Notes: generated by a model from the sequence alone, not told the origin. A stretch of DNA of 64,000 nucleotides from JAPORY01 sp965215385 (GCA_965215385.1 OZ244059.1:1674001-1738000); one strand, 5' to 3'; shown: positions 1-9,490, counted from the stretch's first letter. Program-made: numbers and translations.

Positions 1-269
1 GGTGCGGTTGCAGCCGCCAACAAAGTTTTAGTCACGACGCGGATGAAGCGTTCTGGTCAGAGTTGGCGGCGGGACGGCGGTCAAGGGGTTCTGAGCATCC
101 GCGCCCTAGCCAAGTCTGGAGGCTTTGATCGGGCTTGGGAAGACTTGGTGCCACGCCGCAATCGCCAAGGTAACTGGGTTCCCAAGCTGCCGGCCAATGA
201 TAATCGTGCGATTCGCCTAGTGCTGGCCGTATCAAGGCACAAGATAGTACTCATACAAAACTCGTACCC
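1..269 (+). mobile_element. ISKra4-like element, copy 0, left part outside window
   Basis: This is the 3' part of the same element found complete at 4272, 7065, 18434 and 61122, here in the opposite orientation. The outer end around 235-269 has drifted from the other copies but keeps the order GATAGTAC..CATACAA..CTCG.ACCC that mirrors the end GGGTGCGAATCTTGTATGG of the others. The element runs off the left edge of the window. Family assignment rests on the transposase, which resembles ISKra4-family proteins from Azospirillum-like bacteria. Confidence 0.75.
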
Positions 270-297
270 AGTCCGTCGAGCCTGTCGCAAACGTTGA
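1..297 (+). pseudogene. ISKra4-like transposase orfB, C-terminal part
   Basis: The frame is open from base 1 and encodes the conserved transposase C-terminus (AAANKVLVTTRMKRSGQSW, then the RAWEDLVPRR region). In copy 1 the protein ends with a TAA right after LALVA; here that codon has changed, so the frame reads about 10 codons past the IS end to a TGA at 295-297. The N-terminal two thirds, with two of the DDE catalytic residues, lie outside the window, so intactness cannot be judged. Confidence 0.7.
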
Positions 298-302
298 AAA
301 CA

Positions 303-431
303 ATGGCGAACTATAAGTTTGTTGAATTGACGAGAAGCGAGCGCGGAACTGTTTTGCCACATATTCCCTTCGATCAAGTGCGCCTTGACGCGACATTCTT
401 GTCTCTACAGTCGGAACTCATCAATATGTAA
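303..431 (+). CDS. possible 42-aa peptide or gene fragment
   Basis: An ATG at 303 opens a 42-codon frame (MANYKFVELTRSERG...) that stops at 429-431. It starts 34 bases after the IS end. Codon use looks natural, but no family is recognised and no convincing ribosome binding site is visible. It could be the 5' fragment of a gene cut by the adjacent IS. The following stretch to 680 shows no gene. Confidence 0.25.
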   Translation: MANYKFVELTRSERGTVLPHIPFDQVRLDATFLSLQSELINM

Positions 432-680
432 CGACCTAACGCCATCGTTTCTTGTAATTTCACAATACTGGATGCAAATATTGAAGTACCTTCTGATTGT
501 AATGCCGTTTCGGTTTGTTGACAGAATTTACGGTTTTTCGTTGTGATGGGTTGAATATGCACAACGAATTGAGTATTTTGTGACGGTCTATGAGCATAGA
601 AGAACTTTGATCACCTGCCCAGTCTCCTCATCCAAAATCACCGCTTGGGACCGCATTATAGCAATTCTGGAATCGAATTA

Positions 681-1736
681 ATGACGACCCTTGTAGCTCT
701 CTCCTCCAAAGACGCGCTCGTAATGGGGACTGATAGTTTGAGTACCGCTACGAAGTGGTTGGTGGATCCGTCTGATGTCTTAAGTTTTTTTTGACGACAA
801 AAACGATTTCAAACTGAAAGTCGATGACCAAGGTAGACCGCTTCTCGACAGTTTCTCTGTTCTTACGGGGCACGCGCAGGCCGTTCCCTACAATCAACTT
901 AGTAACGTCTCGAAGCTGTTTGATTTAAGTCCTTTGCCTATGGGGGTTATGTTCACCGGCGTAACGTCGATTGGAAATAGAACCATCGGCAAACTGGTAT
1001 CAGAATTCATAGAAGAGGATAATGCTTTTCAAGGAGAACCGTCGAACTACAAGGTTGAAATGATCGGCAAGCGTCTTTTGGAGACTTTGAGACAACGCTA
1101 CGCAAGTACATATCCAGGCCCGCCTGCTCAACAACCACCACTTGAGTTGATATTGAGTTGATAGTCGGCGGTTACGATAATTTAAGCTATCTACCATGCG
1201 TGTTTAGAATTGATGTTTGTGAGGATACCATCACCGAAATATTTTCCAGTGAAAAACCTTTCGGCGTAGCGTTTGGTGGTCAAATGGATTGCATACAACG
1301 AATCGTGTTTGGTACAGACGAGGATAACCAAATACGCTTAAAAGAACGAACACGTGACTTGCTATTGGACTACCGCCAAAAAATAAGTGCCGCCGCTACG
1401 AATGCTGGAGTCGAGTTAGAAGTTCCGCACCCAGACACATTGGGTGGTGAACTGGACCTCTTCAATCGCTGGGGCCTCAATGGTTTAGAAGCTGACATTG
1501 CTGAATTTTCCGAGCAGAATGCAATTGATTGTGTAGATTTCTTCATCGAAATCATGATCAGGGCACAGGCCGTTAGTTCGAAACTGCCGACGGTTGGCGG
1601 GGACATTAAAGTTGCTGTGATCCGTAAAGATGGATTTCACTTCGTTTCACGCCATGAGTGGAAGCATGAAGACCACAGTATTCAAACTCCAGGAGGAAAA
1701 AGTGACCGAGAGAAAACGCCTGTATCCGACTATTAG
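681..1736 (+). pseudogene. Ntn-hydrolase, 20S-proteasome-like, frameshifted
   Basis: The three frames read together give one protein of about 350 residues resembling bacterial stand-alone 20S proteasome-like Ntn hydrolases. It begins Met-Thr-Thr-Leu-Val-Ala, with Thr2 in the position expected for the N-terminal nucleophile, followed by KDALVMGTDSL. The middle has VMFTGVTSIGNRTI, and the end has SEQNAIDCVDFFIEIMI and PTVGGDIKVAVI. Two lesions break it: a run of eight T at 785-792 (one too many) and an 11-bp tandem duplication TTGAGTTGATA at 1142-1163. Such proteins are thought to be self-activated peptidases of unknown substrate. The family match is from recall of conserved blocks; the lesions are read directly. 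Confidence 0.65.
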
Positions 1737-1997
1737 TGAAGAGAGAGAAAAAAGCGATCTCAAAATCAAGTTTGGACTCACCCACACGGCAATTTCTAAG
1801 GGTGGCGGTATGCCAATGCGAAAGTCGCAAGAGAAAAAACGAGATAACGAGCGCCGAGACCGTAAGCGGCCCTAAAGATGGGTGCTAGGTGCTAGGGTAA
1901 TCTTTGGGGGTGGTGGCACGAGTTCTAACAAACCCTGTGTTATTGGCTCTACTTCCTTCTTCTTGTATTTTAAGTGATGCCTGCAACCGGTCAGGGT
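1737..1997. other. intergenic, no gene seen
   Basis: A purine-rich stretch (1737-1880) followed by AT-rich sequence. No frame with recognisable protein content, no hairpin followed by T-run. It lies between the broken Ntn-hydrolase gene and the terminal repeat of the IS4/Tn5-DruA element. Confidence 0.5.
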
Positions 1998-2329
1998 CCT
2001 ATCAATTTAACATACTTGACCCTGCTGTCCTACTCTTGACTGTCCCGCTACTGTTGGTCGGTTTGAATGGCGGTGATGCTCTCATTGAGTATCCGCGTAC
2101 CCTCCCAGAGCTTCGGCGTTCCTGGTAATGGCTGTCGTTTTGACGGATCGAACCCTGCGAGTCCGCCAACCATAACCACGAACTGCGATATCGTCATGGT
2201 CGGCGGTCCGCGCGAATTGCCGATTGGTGGCTGCGGGGCCGAATACATCGGACGTTGATATCCTCGGGATCAACCTATTTTCGAGCGAGAGCCGCCGGTT
2301 TTGTTTGTGCGAGTAGCGCGAGGTCATAG

Positions 2330-4236
2330 ACCCGAACGGCGGTGATGGCCTCAAAGGCGAGGCATTTGCGCAGATCTTCCGCTTGGTTCAAGTGCCGCTG
2401 TTCAATCTGTGTTGCCGGTTTAATGGTATGAAAGAGGCGTTCGATGCGCCATCGTAATTCCTACCAGCGCAACGCCGCTAGGGCGATATCCAAGTCGGCT
2501 GATCCTTTTGAGAGAAGCAAGACCCAATGCAAGGGCCGTTCCGATTGGTGTTTGTTGCCGCGTTTCGGTTGTTGTGGCGTGTCTTCTTTGGCCGAGATGG
2601 CAATCATGGGAAGGGGCTCATCGGAACCAAAAGCTTGCGGGGGTAGGAGTGAAACGTCTTGGCAGCGGAGCGTGAGTTTTGCTTTCCGTTCTTTGCGACG
2701 ATGGGGGCTGCCGCTGGCTGGAATCCGGATGCTGCGCTCGCCAGAATAGCTTGCCATAAATCAGCGTCGCTGCCGTCGGTTGTTCGGATCCGGCGGTCAT
2801 TCTTGTTGGCGGATCGCACGAACAGTTCTTGATCGGGGTGGTGGGCGTGACGCAGGAGTTCCCAAAAGTCGCCTTCACGGTCACCGACCGAGACAACGCG
2901 GGTTCGCTGGCCGACCTGTTCGAATTCTTGCGCTTTAGCCAAATCCTGTAACCATCGCGCGCTATCGTTGTCGTCAGCACGACGGAAATTGGCGGCGGCG
3001 GCAAACATCCCGAGTGGGCGTCCAACCCCCTTCACGGTGACCCCAGCATGAAACAGCCGGCCACGGCGGCCGTTGCCGCCGCCAAGAGCATCAAGATCCG
3101 GCGTCGGCGATAAACCATCATAATGGCGCGTGGTGGTATCTTGTATCGCCAGAACGGGGCGTTCGGCTTGGCAGCGTTCAACCGTCTGTTCGACCTGGGA
3201 CTCGAGGATAGGGTTTATGGTGACCGAGGGGTTTGACCGTGATCGATCCGCGGCCGCCGGCTCGGCGACACCCGGAAGTAACACCGGTATGTTGGCACCC
3301 AAACGGTTTTTCCACGCTTTTCCCATGGCAACGATCCGCCGACAGATCCGACCATCGGGATGCGAACTCCGACGGTATTCTCGTTCCGCCCAACTGTCAC
3401 CGGTCGCCAGTGATCCGGACCCACCCAAGCGCCGCGGGGGAGGTTCGGTGAGCGTCGGTCGCCAAGCTTTGACTAACGGCTCACCCCAGACCGCACGGGT
3501 CACCCCCGAACGCCGACCCGAGGTTCGCTCCGGACAACACGACCAACCCGCCACGCGATAACGCAAACCCGAATGGTCGCGGCCAACAAAGGTCGGCAAC
3601 AACACCGGTGGCACACCGTCAATCGTCGCCCAATCACGCGCAACCGTTGAGGTCGCCGGCCGTATAACCTGCGACGCGAGCCCCGCGACCCGCACACCCG
3701 ACAGCAGCAAAAATCGATGGTTGCTGATCACCCGACCAATATTTGCCACGCGGGCAGCCACTGACCAGCCAAGCCATCGATCTCGCGGGCCGACTTGCGG
3801 GCTGGCCGCGGCAAACCCAATCCCGCCGAGAATGCCGTAATGTTCGGAGCGAACCCAGTACCGCACTTGTCCACCCGCGCCCGGTTCCACCCCTCAGGAT
3901 GATAGGCCTCCATCATCGCGTCCCATCGCTGCCGATCTGACCGCGCCGCAACCCGCTCAAGTGACCAAGATCTTTGACCGGTCGACTGACCGAAACATCG
4001 ACAATCGCATTCGTCGACGGAGCATAAGCACCAAATGGCGTTGACTTCGCCGCCGGAAGATGAACCCCTAAAGCATCCGCAAGCCGCGGCAATAGCTTCC
4101 GAGCCGAAGACGTGCAGAACTCGCCGGTCGCACCCCGCCAATTCTCAGCTTCACACAAGCCACGCGCCAACGAACCACGCCGCCGTCTCCGCAGAAATAT
4201 GTTGCATACCGCATCGCCTGCAACAAAACTTTGCAT
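2330..4236 (-). pseudogene. DruA-domain + Tn5-like IS4 transposase, copy A
   Basis: Reading from about 4236 leftward, the N-terminal part (LARGLCEAENWRGATG) and the segment GGQVRYWV, then RDRWLGWSVAARV and NHRFLLLSGVRVAGLAS, match the layout of DruA/DUF4338. The C-terminal part is a Tn5-like transposase: an N-terminal DNA-binding block (HPDGRICRRIVAMGKAW), first Asp in IQDTTTRHYDGL, second Asp in VSVGDREGDFWELL. A frameshift between the DruA N-terminus and core is shared with copy B. Copy A also lacks about 16 bp near 2745 and has lost the stop present in copy B, so it is dead. Confidence 0.7.
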
Positions 4237-4309
4237 AAAATTAAATGCGAGTCAAGTGCGTTTGGTTGATAGGGTGCGAATCTTGTAGGATGTACTATAT
4301 ATTGCGCTT

Positions 4310-5338
4310 TTATGCGACCAATGCCAAGCGAATCGCACAATTATCATTGGCTGGCAGCTTGGGAACCCAGTTACCTTGGCGATTGCGGCGTGGCACCAAG
4401 TCTTCCCAAGCCCGATCAAAGCGACCAGACTTGGCCAGGGCGCGGATGCTCAGAACCCCTTGATCGCCGTCCCGCCGCCAACTCTGACCAGAACGCTTCA
4501 TCCGCGTCGTGACTAAAACTTTGTTGGCGGCTGCAACCGTACCCGAGCCGATGGCATACCCGGCCGCCGCCGCCGCATCATCCATCCGATGGCGGTTGTG
4601 ACGAAAGTACCCGAGTTCGCGACGGAGCTGGGTGCCCGCCGTTCCGTTGCTTAGGAGATACCGCAACGCAGCAATGACCTTGGCCACGCCGTTGGCGTCG
4701 TGGCGCAACGGATGCCGCCATTTCTCAAACCACGCCGTTCCTGCCGCCGTCGCTAGGCCAAAGGCTGCATCCGCCGCCGCTTTCAGATTTGGCGCCGCAT
4801 GCCAATAATCCAATAGCACCCGATCGGGGCACAAAGCTTCCAGAAACGTCCAATTATCCGGTGCCCCATCAGCGACCGCCACGACCTTAAGGTTCGGGTC
4901 AACCGTGAGCCCGTGGAATAATTCGGCGCTTAACGGTGCCGGCAAAGTCTCTTTACCCGCCGCCGGCCGTTGCCCAAAACAACCGGCATCCAGCCGGTTG
5001 CCAGCGGCATCGACAAAGCCCACAACCCCGCCAGCGGCCGCACGCCACCCGGCATCAAGGTCGCTGTCACCGACCGTTTCAGCCGGCAGCCGCATCATGA
5101 CGCCGTCAAGTGAGACCCGCAGCGACGCGGTTCCCGCCGGTAAGGCCGCGCGTTCCCCAACCGTTGCGAGCAACGCATTGGAACCCGCCTCCAGTTCACT
5201 CCCGACCGCAGCCGAAAGCCGGATCAGCGAAGCGGTAGCAGGGCCCTGACCGCCGAACTGGCGCCACGCTTCAGCACTTTCACGAGCCGTGAGACCACTC
5301 ATCAGAGACAGAGAGAGCCCGGCCGTCGCCAGTATCAT
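4310..5338 (-). CDS. ISKra4-like transposase, orfB (catalytic part)
   Basis: 342 aa. The start ATG overlaps the orfA stop as ATGA (5335-5338), so orfB is translated by stop-start coupling or joined to orfA by frameshifting. It begins MILATAGLSLSLMSGLTARE, carries Asp in VSLDGVMMRL and VAVADGAPDNWTFLEA (DDE candidates), and ends with the KVLVTTRMKRSGQSWRRDG block. The frame is uninterrupted. In ISKra4-family elements these regions form one DDE transposase, so orfB alone may not be active without the orfA product. Confidence 0.8.
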   Translation of the reverse strand: MILATAGLSLSLMSGLTARESAEAWRQFGGQGPATASLIRLSAAVGSELEAGSNALLATVGERAALPAGTASLRVSLDGVMMRLPAETVGDSDLDAGWRAAAGGVVGFVDAAGNRLDAGCFGQRPAAGKETLPAPLSAELFHGLTVDPNLKVVAVADGAPDNWTFLEALCPDRVLLDYWHAAPNLKAAADAAFGLATAAGTAWFEKWRHPLRHDANGVAKVIAALRYLLSNGTAGTQLRRELGYFRHNRHRMDDAAAAAGYAIGSGTVAAANKVLVTTRMKRSGQSWRRDGDQGVLSIRALAKSGRFDRAWEDLVPRRNRQGNWVPKLPANDNCAIRLALVA

Positions 5339-5766
5339 ACCAGCGGCGTCATGCCACCGGTCGTCAGTCCGAGGGTACTGTCGGCCGGAATGATCGCCGC
5401 ACCGTTGCCCGACCGGCGATAACGTGACCGCTCAAACTCGATCGGTCTAAACATCGTCATCGCCTCGCCACGCGTGACCGCTACTCGGTGAGACGATTTC
5501 CCGGCGACCGTCAGCGACGGCCCGTGGTCGTCAAGAGCCGCAAACGCCGGCTGCAGCAGCGCACGAGCGACGCCAAAAACCAGATCGCGAACCGCGGGTT
5601 CGGCGGCGAGGGGGTTCTGTCGAAACAGTGCCGCGATATCGGCGGATAGACCAACTTCTTCGGCCAGCTCGACAAACTTGTGACCCGCTGCCACCAGGCG
5701 TTGCTCGGGTGACGGGTCGCCGTCCAGTGGTGTTTTTGACTTGGCAAGATCGGTTGCGTGTGGCAT
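5335..5766 (-). CDS. ISKra4-like transposase, orfA (N-terminal part)
   Basis: 143 aa, start ATG at 5766, 9 bases after the Shine-Dalgarno-like GGAG of AAAGGAGCACTCTG (reverse strand). It holds the conserved block RFSFERSRYRRSG-like segment (here PIEFERSRYRRSGNGAAI) before ending TTGGMTPLV. Copy 1 keeps the segment FRQNPLAAEPAVRDL that is deleted in copies 3 and 5. A palindrome lies just upstream of the ribosome binding site (5793-5808). Confidence 0.75.
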   Translation of the reverse strand: MPHATDLAKSKTPLDGDPSPEQRLVAAGHKFVELAEEVGLSADIAALFRQNPLAAEPAVRDLVFGVARALLQPAFAALDDHGPSLTVAGKSSHRVAVTRGEAMTMFRPIEFERSRYRRSGNGAAIIPADSTLGLTTGGMTPLV

Positions 5767-5792
5767 AATCTCCGTCAGAGTGCTCCTTTCCT

Positions 5793-5808
5793 GTCTTTGA
5801 TCAAAGAC
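5793..5808. promoter_or_regulatory. leader palindrome of ISKra4-like copy 1
   Basis: GTCTTTGATCAAAGAC is a perfect 16-bp palindrome 26 bases upstream of the orfA start. In the other copies it is 18 bp (CGTCTTTGATCAAAGACG at 8585, 19965 and 62606). Its conservation in every copy and its place next to the ribosome binding site suggest an operator or a hairpin controlling transposase expression; this role is inference. Confidence 0.45.
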
Positions 5809-6029
5809 GTTTAGGGTGAATTTTGGAGCACGCTACCACACCCGCCACAACAGCAAATAGTCTTGGCTAAAACCGCCGAATCTGGAAAAATGTGGCGCGA
5901 CCGGGTAACGTTTCGCGAAAGCCGGCGAAATCGGCGCGAGCCGTGAAATCCGATCTAAAATTATCTAGTAATATCAACGACTTCAAAAATTCGGCCTACA
6001 CCATATGAGAACCACACCCGGTTGATAGG

Positions 6030-6722
6030 CTTTAGAGCCTTTGCCTCGTCGGCCAACCGTTTCTTTCGAGCTTGATCCCGGCGGGGATTGGGGTCAATGC
6101 GAGCGACATGTCCTTGCTGCTCGGCGTACTGATGTATTTCCGAACAGTCATAGGCCGTATCCATAAGTTCATAACAGTAATCCACCCGACGGTTTGTCCT
6201 TTCAGCCAACGGAAGTGAGGCTTGACTGTCGTGTAGCGAGGTTGATGTGAGAAGGCCGCTGATTGGAATGTCGCCATCGGACACGTCAAGGTGAAATTTG
6301 TCACCTTGCCAACTGGTTTTGTAGCCTTTGGCGTTGCGTTTTGTGCCAATGTCACAGGCTTTAGGGAGATCTGCGATCATTTGTTTGAGCGACAGTCCAC
6401 CGTTCAATTGGAGGTCAAGACGCCGAGGTTTCTTCGGTTCGGGGCAGAGCAATCCCACGCTAATTTTTGGAATTTCTCTTAGCACGCTTCGTCGTTTCGT
6501 TGCCTGTATGTTATCACAAATTCGCAACTTTTTTTGTGACTTCGGGTGCTAAGTTGCAAGATTCTAGCGTCCAAAAAATATTTTCTTTAGCGTGGGATCC
6601 GCCTGCTTTTTGGGGCCTACCACGCTTGCGGGGTGTCCTGGCTTTCGGCACCTTGATCTTTGGCTTTTCTCGCGCCTCAATCGCGGTCGAATCGCGAGAA
6701 ATATGTCCGACGACCGAGTTCC
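6030..6722 (-). pseudogene. DUF772-type DDE transposase remnant
   Basis: Homologous to the fuller copy at 46093-47225. Recognisable segments on the minus strand are AREKPKIKVPKARTPRKRGRP (6630-6700), the LDLQLNGGLSLKQMIADLP block and GTKRNAKGYKTSWQGDKFH, ending at 6030 where IS4/Tn5-DruA copy A has cut off the C-terminus. A MITE-like insertion splits it at 6455-6601 and the N-terminus is missing beyond 6722. Three independent events have hit this gene. Confidence 0.7.
6455..6601. mobile_element. 147-bp MITE-like insertion
   Basis: Inverted ends ATCCCACGCTAA (6455 side) and TTAGCGTGGGAT (6588 side) bracket about 120 bp of AT-rich, non-coding sequence that is absent from the homologous transposase at 46.7 kb. 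The same end sequence GATCCCACGCTATTTTTT occurs at 9552 at the start of the DruA-ISAs1 remnant, so the MITE may be a derivative mobilised by that element's transposase. Confidence 0.55.
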
Positions 6723-7064
6723 TATCTGTAACCTGCTATGAGCAGAGCGAACCGACCTAGCACTCGGCTTCCGTAGTGCCTTGCGGCGCAAGGCGTCTGC
6801 TGACCAGCCGCATAAAACAGTACGGTGGCTTTCGCTTGCTTGAAGAAAAAGCCACCGCCGCAACTCACGCTTTCATACAAAGATAGACTCGCTAGAAGCC
6901 TTCGGCTTTCTTAACATCAAATCTAATCAACACAGGAGGATAACTTACGTATCTTTGACCAAAAAAACCGAGACGCTTCATACCAAAGCTTGGTCAAGTG
7001 TAACAGCTTCAGCAGGGTTTTTTACGGACACTAACGACATCAATCAATACTATGTACTTCAGCA
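6723..7064. other. no gene seen; half of a relic inverted-repeat element
   Basis: No convincing gene. AGGAGG at 6933 precedes a TTG-started frame at 6955 by too many bases to be trusted. GCAGGGTTTTTTAC at 7012-7025 is mirrored by GTGAAAAAACCCTGC at 8832-8846 on the far side of ISKra4-like copy 2; removing that copy leaves an element of about 80 bp with inverted ends, probably a small IS-derived relic. Confidence 0.4.
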
Positions 7065-7110
7065 GCGTGCGAATCTTGTATGGTGTACTATATATTGCGC
7101 TTTTATGCGA

Positions 7111-8113
7111 TCAATGCCAAGCGAATCGCACGATTATCATTGGCCGGCACTTGGGAACCCAGTTACCTTGGCGATTGCGGCGTGGCACCAAGTCTTCCCA
7201 AGTCCGATCAAAGCGACCAGACTTGGCCAGGGCGCGGATGCTCAGAACCCCTTGACCGCCGTCCCGCCGCCAACTCTGACCAGAACGCTTCATCCGCGTC
7301 GTGACCAAAACTTTGTTGGCGGCTGCAACCGCACCCGAGCCGATGGCATACCCGGCGGCGGCCGCCGCCGCATTATCCATCCGATGGCGGTTGTGACGAA
7401 AGGACCCGAGTTCGCGACGGAGCTGGGTGCCCGCCGTTCCTTTGCTTAGGAGATACCGCAACGCAGCAATGACCTTGGCCACGCCGTTGGCGTCGTGACG
7501 CAACGGATGCCGCCATTTCTCAAACCACGCCGTTCCCGCCGCCGTCGCTTGGCCAAAGGCCGCATCCGCCGCCGCTTTCAGATGTGGTGCCGCATGCCAA
7601 TAATCCAATAGCACCCAATCGGGGCACAAAGCTTCCAGAAACGTCCAATTATCCGGTGCCCCATCAGCGACCGCCACGACCTTAAGGTTCGGGTCAACCG
7701 TGAGCCCGTGGCATAATTCGGCGCTTAACGGCGCCGGCAAAGTCTCTTTACCCGCCGCCGGCCGTTGCCCAAAACAACGGGCATCCAGCCGGTTGCCAGC
7801 GGCATCGACAAAGCCCACAACCCCGCCAGCGGCCGCACGCCACCCGGCATCAAGGTCGCTGTCACCGACCGTTTCAGCTTGCATCCGCATCATGACGCCG
7901 TCAAGTGAGACCAGCAGCGACGCGGTTCCCGATGGTAAGGCCGCGCGTTCCCGAACCGTTGCGAGCAACGCATTGGAACCCGCCGCCAGTTCACTCCCGA
8001 CCGCAGCTGAAAGCCGGATCAGCGAAGCGGTAGCAGGGCTTGACCGCCGAACTGGCGCCACGCTTCGGCACTTTCACGAGCCGTGAGACCACTCATCAGA
8101 GACAGAGAGAGTC
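7111..8113 (-). pseudogene. ISKra4-like transposase orfB, frameshifted (copy 2)
   Basis: Identical in layout to orfB of copy 1. A one-base loss near 8038 (GGGCTTGACC instead of GGGCCCTGACC) separates the first 25 or so codons (MILATAGLSLSLMSG...) from the remaining 316-codon frame, which is otherwise intact through KVLVTTRMKRSGQSW. Confidence 0.75.
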
Positions 8114-8568
8114 CGGCCGTCGCCAGTATCATACCACCGGCGTCATGCCACCGGTCGTCAGTCCGCGGGTACTGTCGGCCGGAATGATCGCCGCACCGTT
8201 GCCCGACCGGCGATAACGTGACCGCTCAAACTCGACCGGTCCAACATCGTCATCGCCTCGCCACCCGTGACCGCTACTCGGTGATACGACTTCCCGTCGA
8301 CCGTCAGCGACGGCCCGTGGTCGTCAACAGCCGCAAACGCCGGCTGCAGCACCGCACGAGCGACGCCAAACATCAGATCGCGAACCGCGGGTTCGGCGGC
8401 GAGGGAGTCCTGTCGAAACAGCGCCGCGATATCGGCGGATAGACCAACGTCTTCGGCCAGCTCGACAAACTTGTGACCCGCTGCCACCAGGCGTTGCTCG
8501 GGTGACGCGTCGCCGTCCAGTGGCGTTTTTGACTTGGCAAGATCGGTTGCGTGTGGCATGATCGACAT
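8110..8568 (-). pseudogene. ISKra4-like transposase orfA, frameshifted (copy 2)
   Basis: Starts MSIMPHATDLAKSKTPLDGD. A single C is missing near 8243 (GGTCCAACATC versus GGTCCCAACATC in copies 3 and 5), so the frame leaves the FERSRYRRSG block and stops early at 8158; the natural end would overlap orfB near 8110. This copy retains the FRQDSLAAEPAVRDL segment. Confidence 0.7.
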
Positions 8569-8584
8569 CAGAGTGCTCCTTTCT

Positions 8585-8602
8585 CGTCTTTGATCAAAGA
8601 CG
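8585..8602. promoter_or_regulatory. leader palindrome of ISKra4-like copy 2
   Basis: CGTCTTTGATCAAAGACG, a perfect 18-bp palindrome just upstream of the orfA ribosome binding site, as in every copy of the element in this window. Confidence 0.45.
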
Positions 8603-8963
8603 TTTAGGGTGAATTTTGGAGCACGCTACCACACCCGCCACAACAGCAAATAGTCTTGGCTAAAACCGCCGAATCGGGAAAAATGTGGCGCGACCGGGTA
8701 ACGTTTCGCGAAAGCTGGCGACATCGGCGCGAGCTGTGAAATCCGATCTAAAATTATCTAGTACTATCAACGGCTTCAAAAATTCGGCCTACACCATATG
8801 AGAACCACACCCCTTCAGCATTAAACGGACTGTGAAAAAACCCTGCCTATTTTTGCGGAGTTCAGTGTCCTATTGAATCCCGTCGGTTGCCCGATTTATG
8901 CGCTTCACGGTATTCCTGTTTTCTCTTTGGTCGCGGTGCTTTGCGTGAACGGCTATTGGTGGC

Positions 8964-9245
8964 TCAAGACGGAAGACGGCTATAGACAGATCGTCGATGG
9001 GCAATACGCAAAATCAGGATCCGCCTGCCTTCGTCATTAATTTCAGCCACAATGCGATAATCCCCAACGCGGTAACGCCAGAGATTACGGTGCTTTGCCC
9101 ACGCCAACGCTATACCAAGATCACGCGGTTCGGCAATGATAGAGAGACGATGCTCAAGAAAATCTCGGATACGCCTTTGCGCCTTCGGGTCAAGCTTACG
9201 AACGGATTTGCGCACGCTTGCAGCATATTCAATCGTCCACGTCAC
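8964..9245 (-). CDS. relE: RelE/ParE-superfamily toxin
   Basis: 93 aa. It begins MTWTIEYAASVRKSVRKLDP and carries the RelE-like core: basic helix (KAQRRIRDFLEHR), WRYRVGDYRIVAEI and ILRIAHRRSVY. RelE toxins are ribosome-dependent mRNA interferases or, in ParE relatives, gyrase poisons; HRRSVY near the C-terminus fits RelE. It overlaps the antitoxin gene by 17 bases, the usual coupling. The frame is intact. Operons like this often stabilise plasmids or genomic islands. Confidence 0.85.
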   Translation of the reverse strand: MTWTIEYAASVRKSVRKLDPKAQRRIRDFLEHRLSIIAEPRDLGIALAWAKHRNLWRYRVGDYRIVAEINDEGRRILILRIAHRRSVYSRLPS

Positions 9246-9447
9246 GCCACATCTCTTCCGCCGTCAGAACCTCCTCCTTGCCCTGTCGAATACGCTCCAG
9301 AGTTGTTTCACTCAAATAGGCATCCTCCATATCCTCAATTTTCTCAAGGATGGCCGAGCGAACATAATAACTCTTGGTTCTCCCGGTTTCTCGGGCAAGA
9401 AACGTCAGACGCTCCTCAATGTCAGTTGGAAGACGGATAGACAGCAT
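9229..9447 (-). CDS. relB: RelB-type (ribbon-helix-helix) antitoxin
   Basis: 72 aa. The N-terminus MLSIRLPTDIEERLTFLARE is a ribbon-helix-helix DNA-binding segment; the acidic C-terminus (EEVLTAEEMWRDVDD) is the expected toxin-binding tail. AAGGAA lies 7 bases before the ATG. It is the first gene of the pair and should neutralise the downstream RelE-like toxin and repress its own promoter. Confidence 0.85.
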   Translation of the reverse strand: MLSIRLPTDIEERLTFLARETGRTKSYYVRSAILEKIEDMEDAYLSETTLERIRQGKEEVLTAEEMWRDVDD

Positions 9448-9478
9448 GACTTTTTCCTTTGCCCCTCAGTTAGCGTAT

Positions 9479-9490
9479 GACATGTATGTC
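9479..9490. promoter_or_regulatory. candidate operator upstream of the toxin-antitoxin genes
   Basis: GACATGTATGTC, inverted 5-bp halves around a 2-bp spacer, 32 bases upstream of the antitoxin start. Ribbon-helix-helix antitoxins autoregulate through short palindromes at such positions; binding is inferred. Confidence 0.35.

Larger units (their letters stand above)
4272..6019 (-). mobile_element. ISKra4-like element, copy 1, complete with 8-bp target duplication
   Basis: Ends are GGGTGCGAATCTTGTAGG at 4272 and the reverse complement of GGGTGTGGTTCTCATATGG at 6019, imperfect inverted repeats of about 23 bp. The 8-bp sequence GGTTGATA is present at 4264-4271 and 6020-6027, a direct target duplication. 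The target is the terminal repeat of the IS4/Tn5-DruA copy A. The element is 1748 bp and carries two transposase frames plus a leader of about 230 bases. Confidence 0.85.
1998..6029 (-). mobile_element. IS4/Tn5-like element with DruA domain, copy A, split by an ISKra4-like copy
   Basis: One end is CCTATCAATTTAACATACTT at 1998; the other is the reverse complement of CCTATCAACCAAACGCACTT near 4271, giving imperfect terminal inverted repeats of about 23 bp (CCTATCAA...AAC..AC.TGAC). The last two bases of that end (GG) are found at 6028-6029, after an ISKra4-like element inserted inside the terminal repeat and duplicated GGTTGATA. Without the insertion the element is about 2.28 kb. It abuts a DUF772-type transposase remnant at 6030. 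No flanking target duplication was found. A second, inverted copy is at 11193-15162 and a terminal fragment at 24112-24372. Confidence 0.75.
7065..8812 (-). mobile_element. ISKra4-like element, copy 2, with 8-bp target duplication
   Basis: Same ends as copy 1 (left end GCGTGCGAATCTTGTATGG with one changed base). CTTCAGCA occurs at 7057-7064 and 8813-8820, a perfect 8-bp target duplication. Both transposase frames carry frameshifts, so the copy could move only with help in trans. It has landed inside a roughly 80-bp relic with inverted ends. Confidence 0.85.

Noticed and set aside
2039..2040. Earlier choice of the IS4/Tn5-DruA end at ACTGTCCCG
   Set aside because: Sequence similarity continues 40 bp further to CCTATCAATTT at 1998, which pairs much better with the other end.
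1904..2128. Hydrophobic 74-codon frame
   Set aside because: Crosses the IS end, no ribosome binding site, no homology recalled.
2604..2757. Possible separate gene at the C-terminus of transposase copy A
   Set aside because: It is the shifted tail of the transposase after a 16-bp deletion, as comparison with copy B shows.
6955..7449. 164-codon plus-strand frame starting with TTG
   Set aside because: Most of it runs antisense through the ISKra4-like element, and the AGGAGG site is too far from the start.
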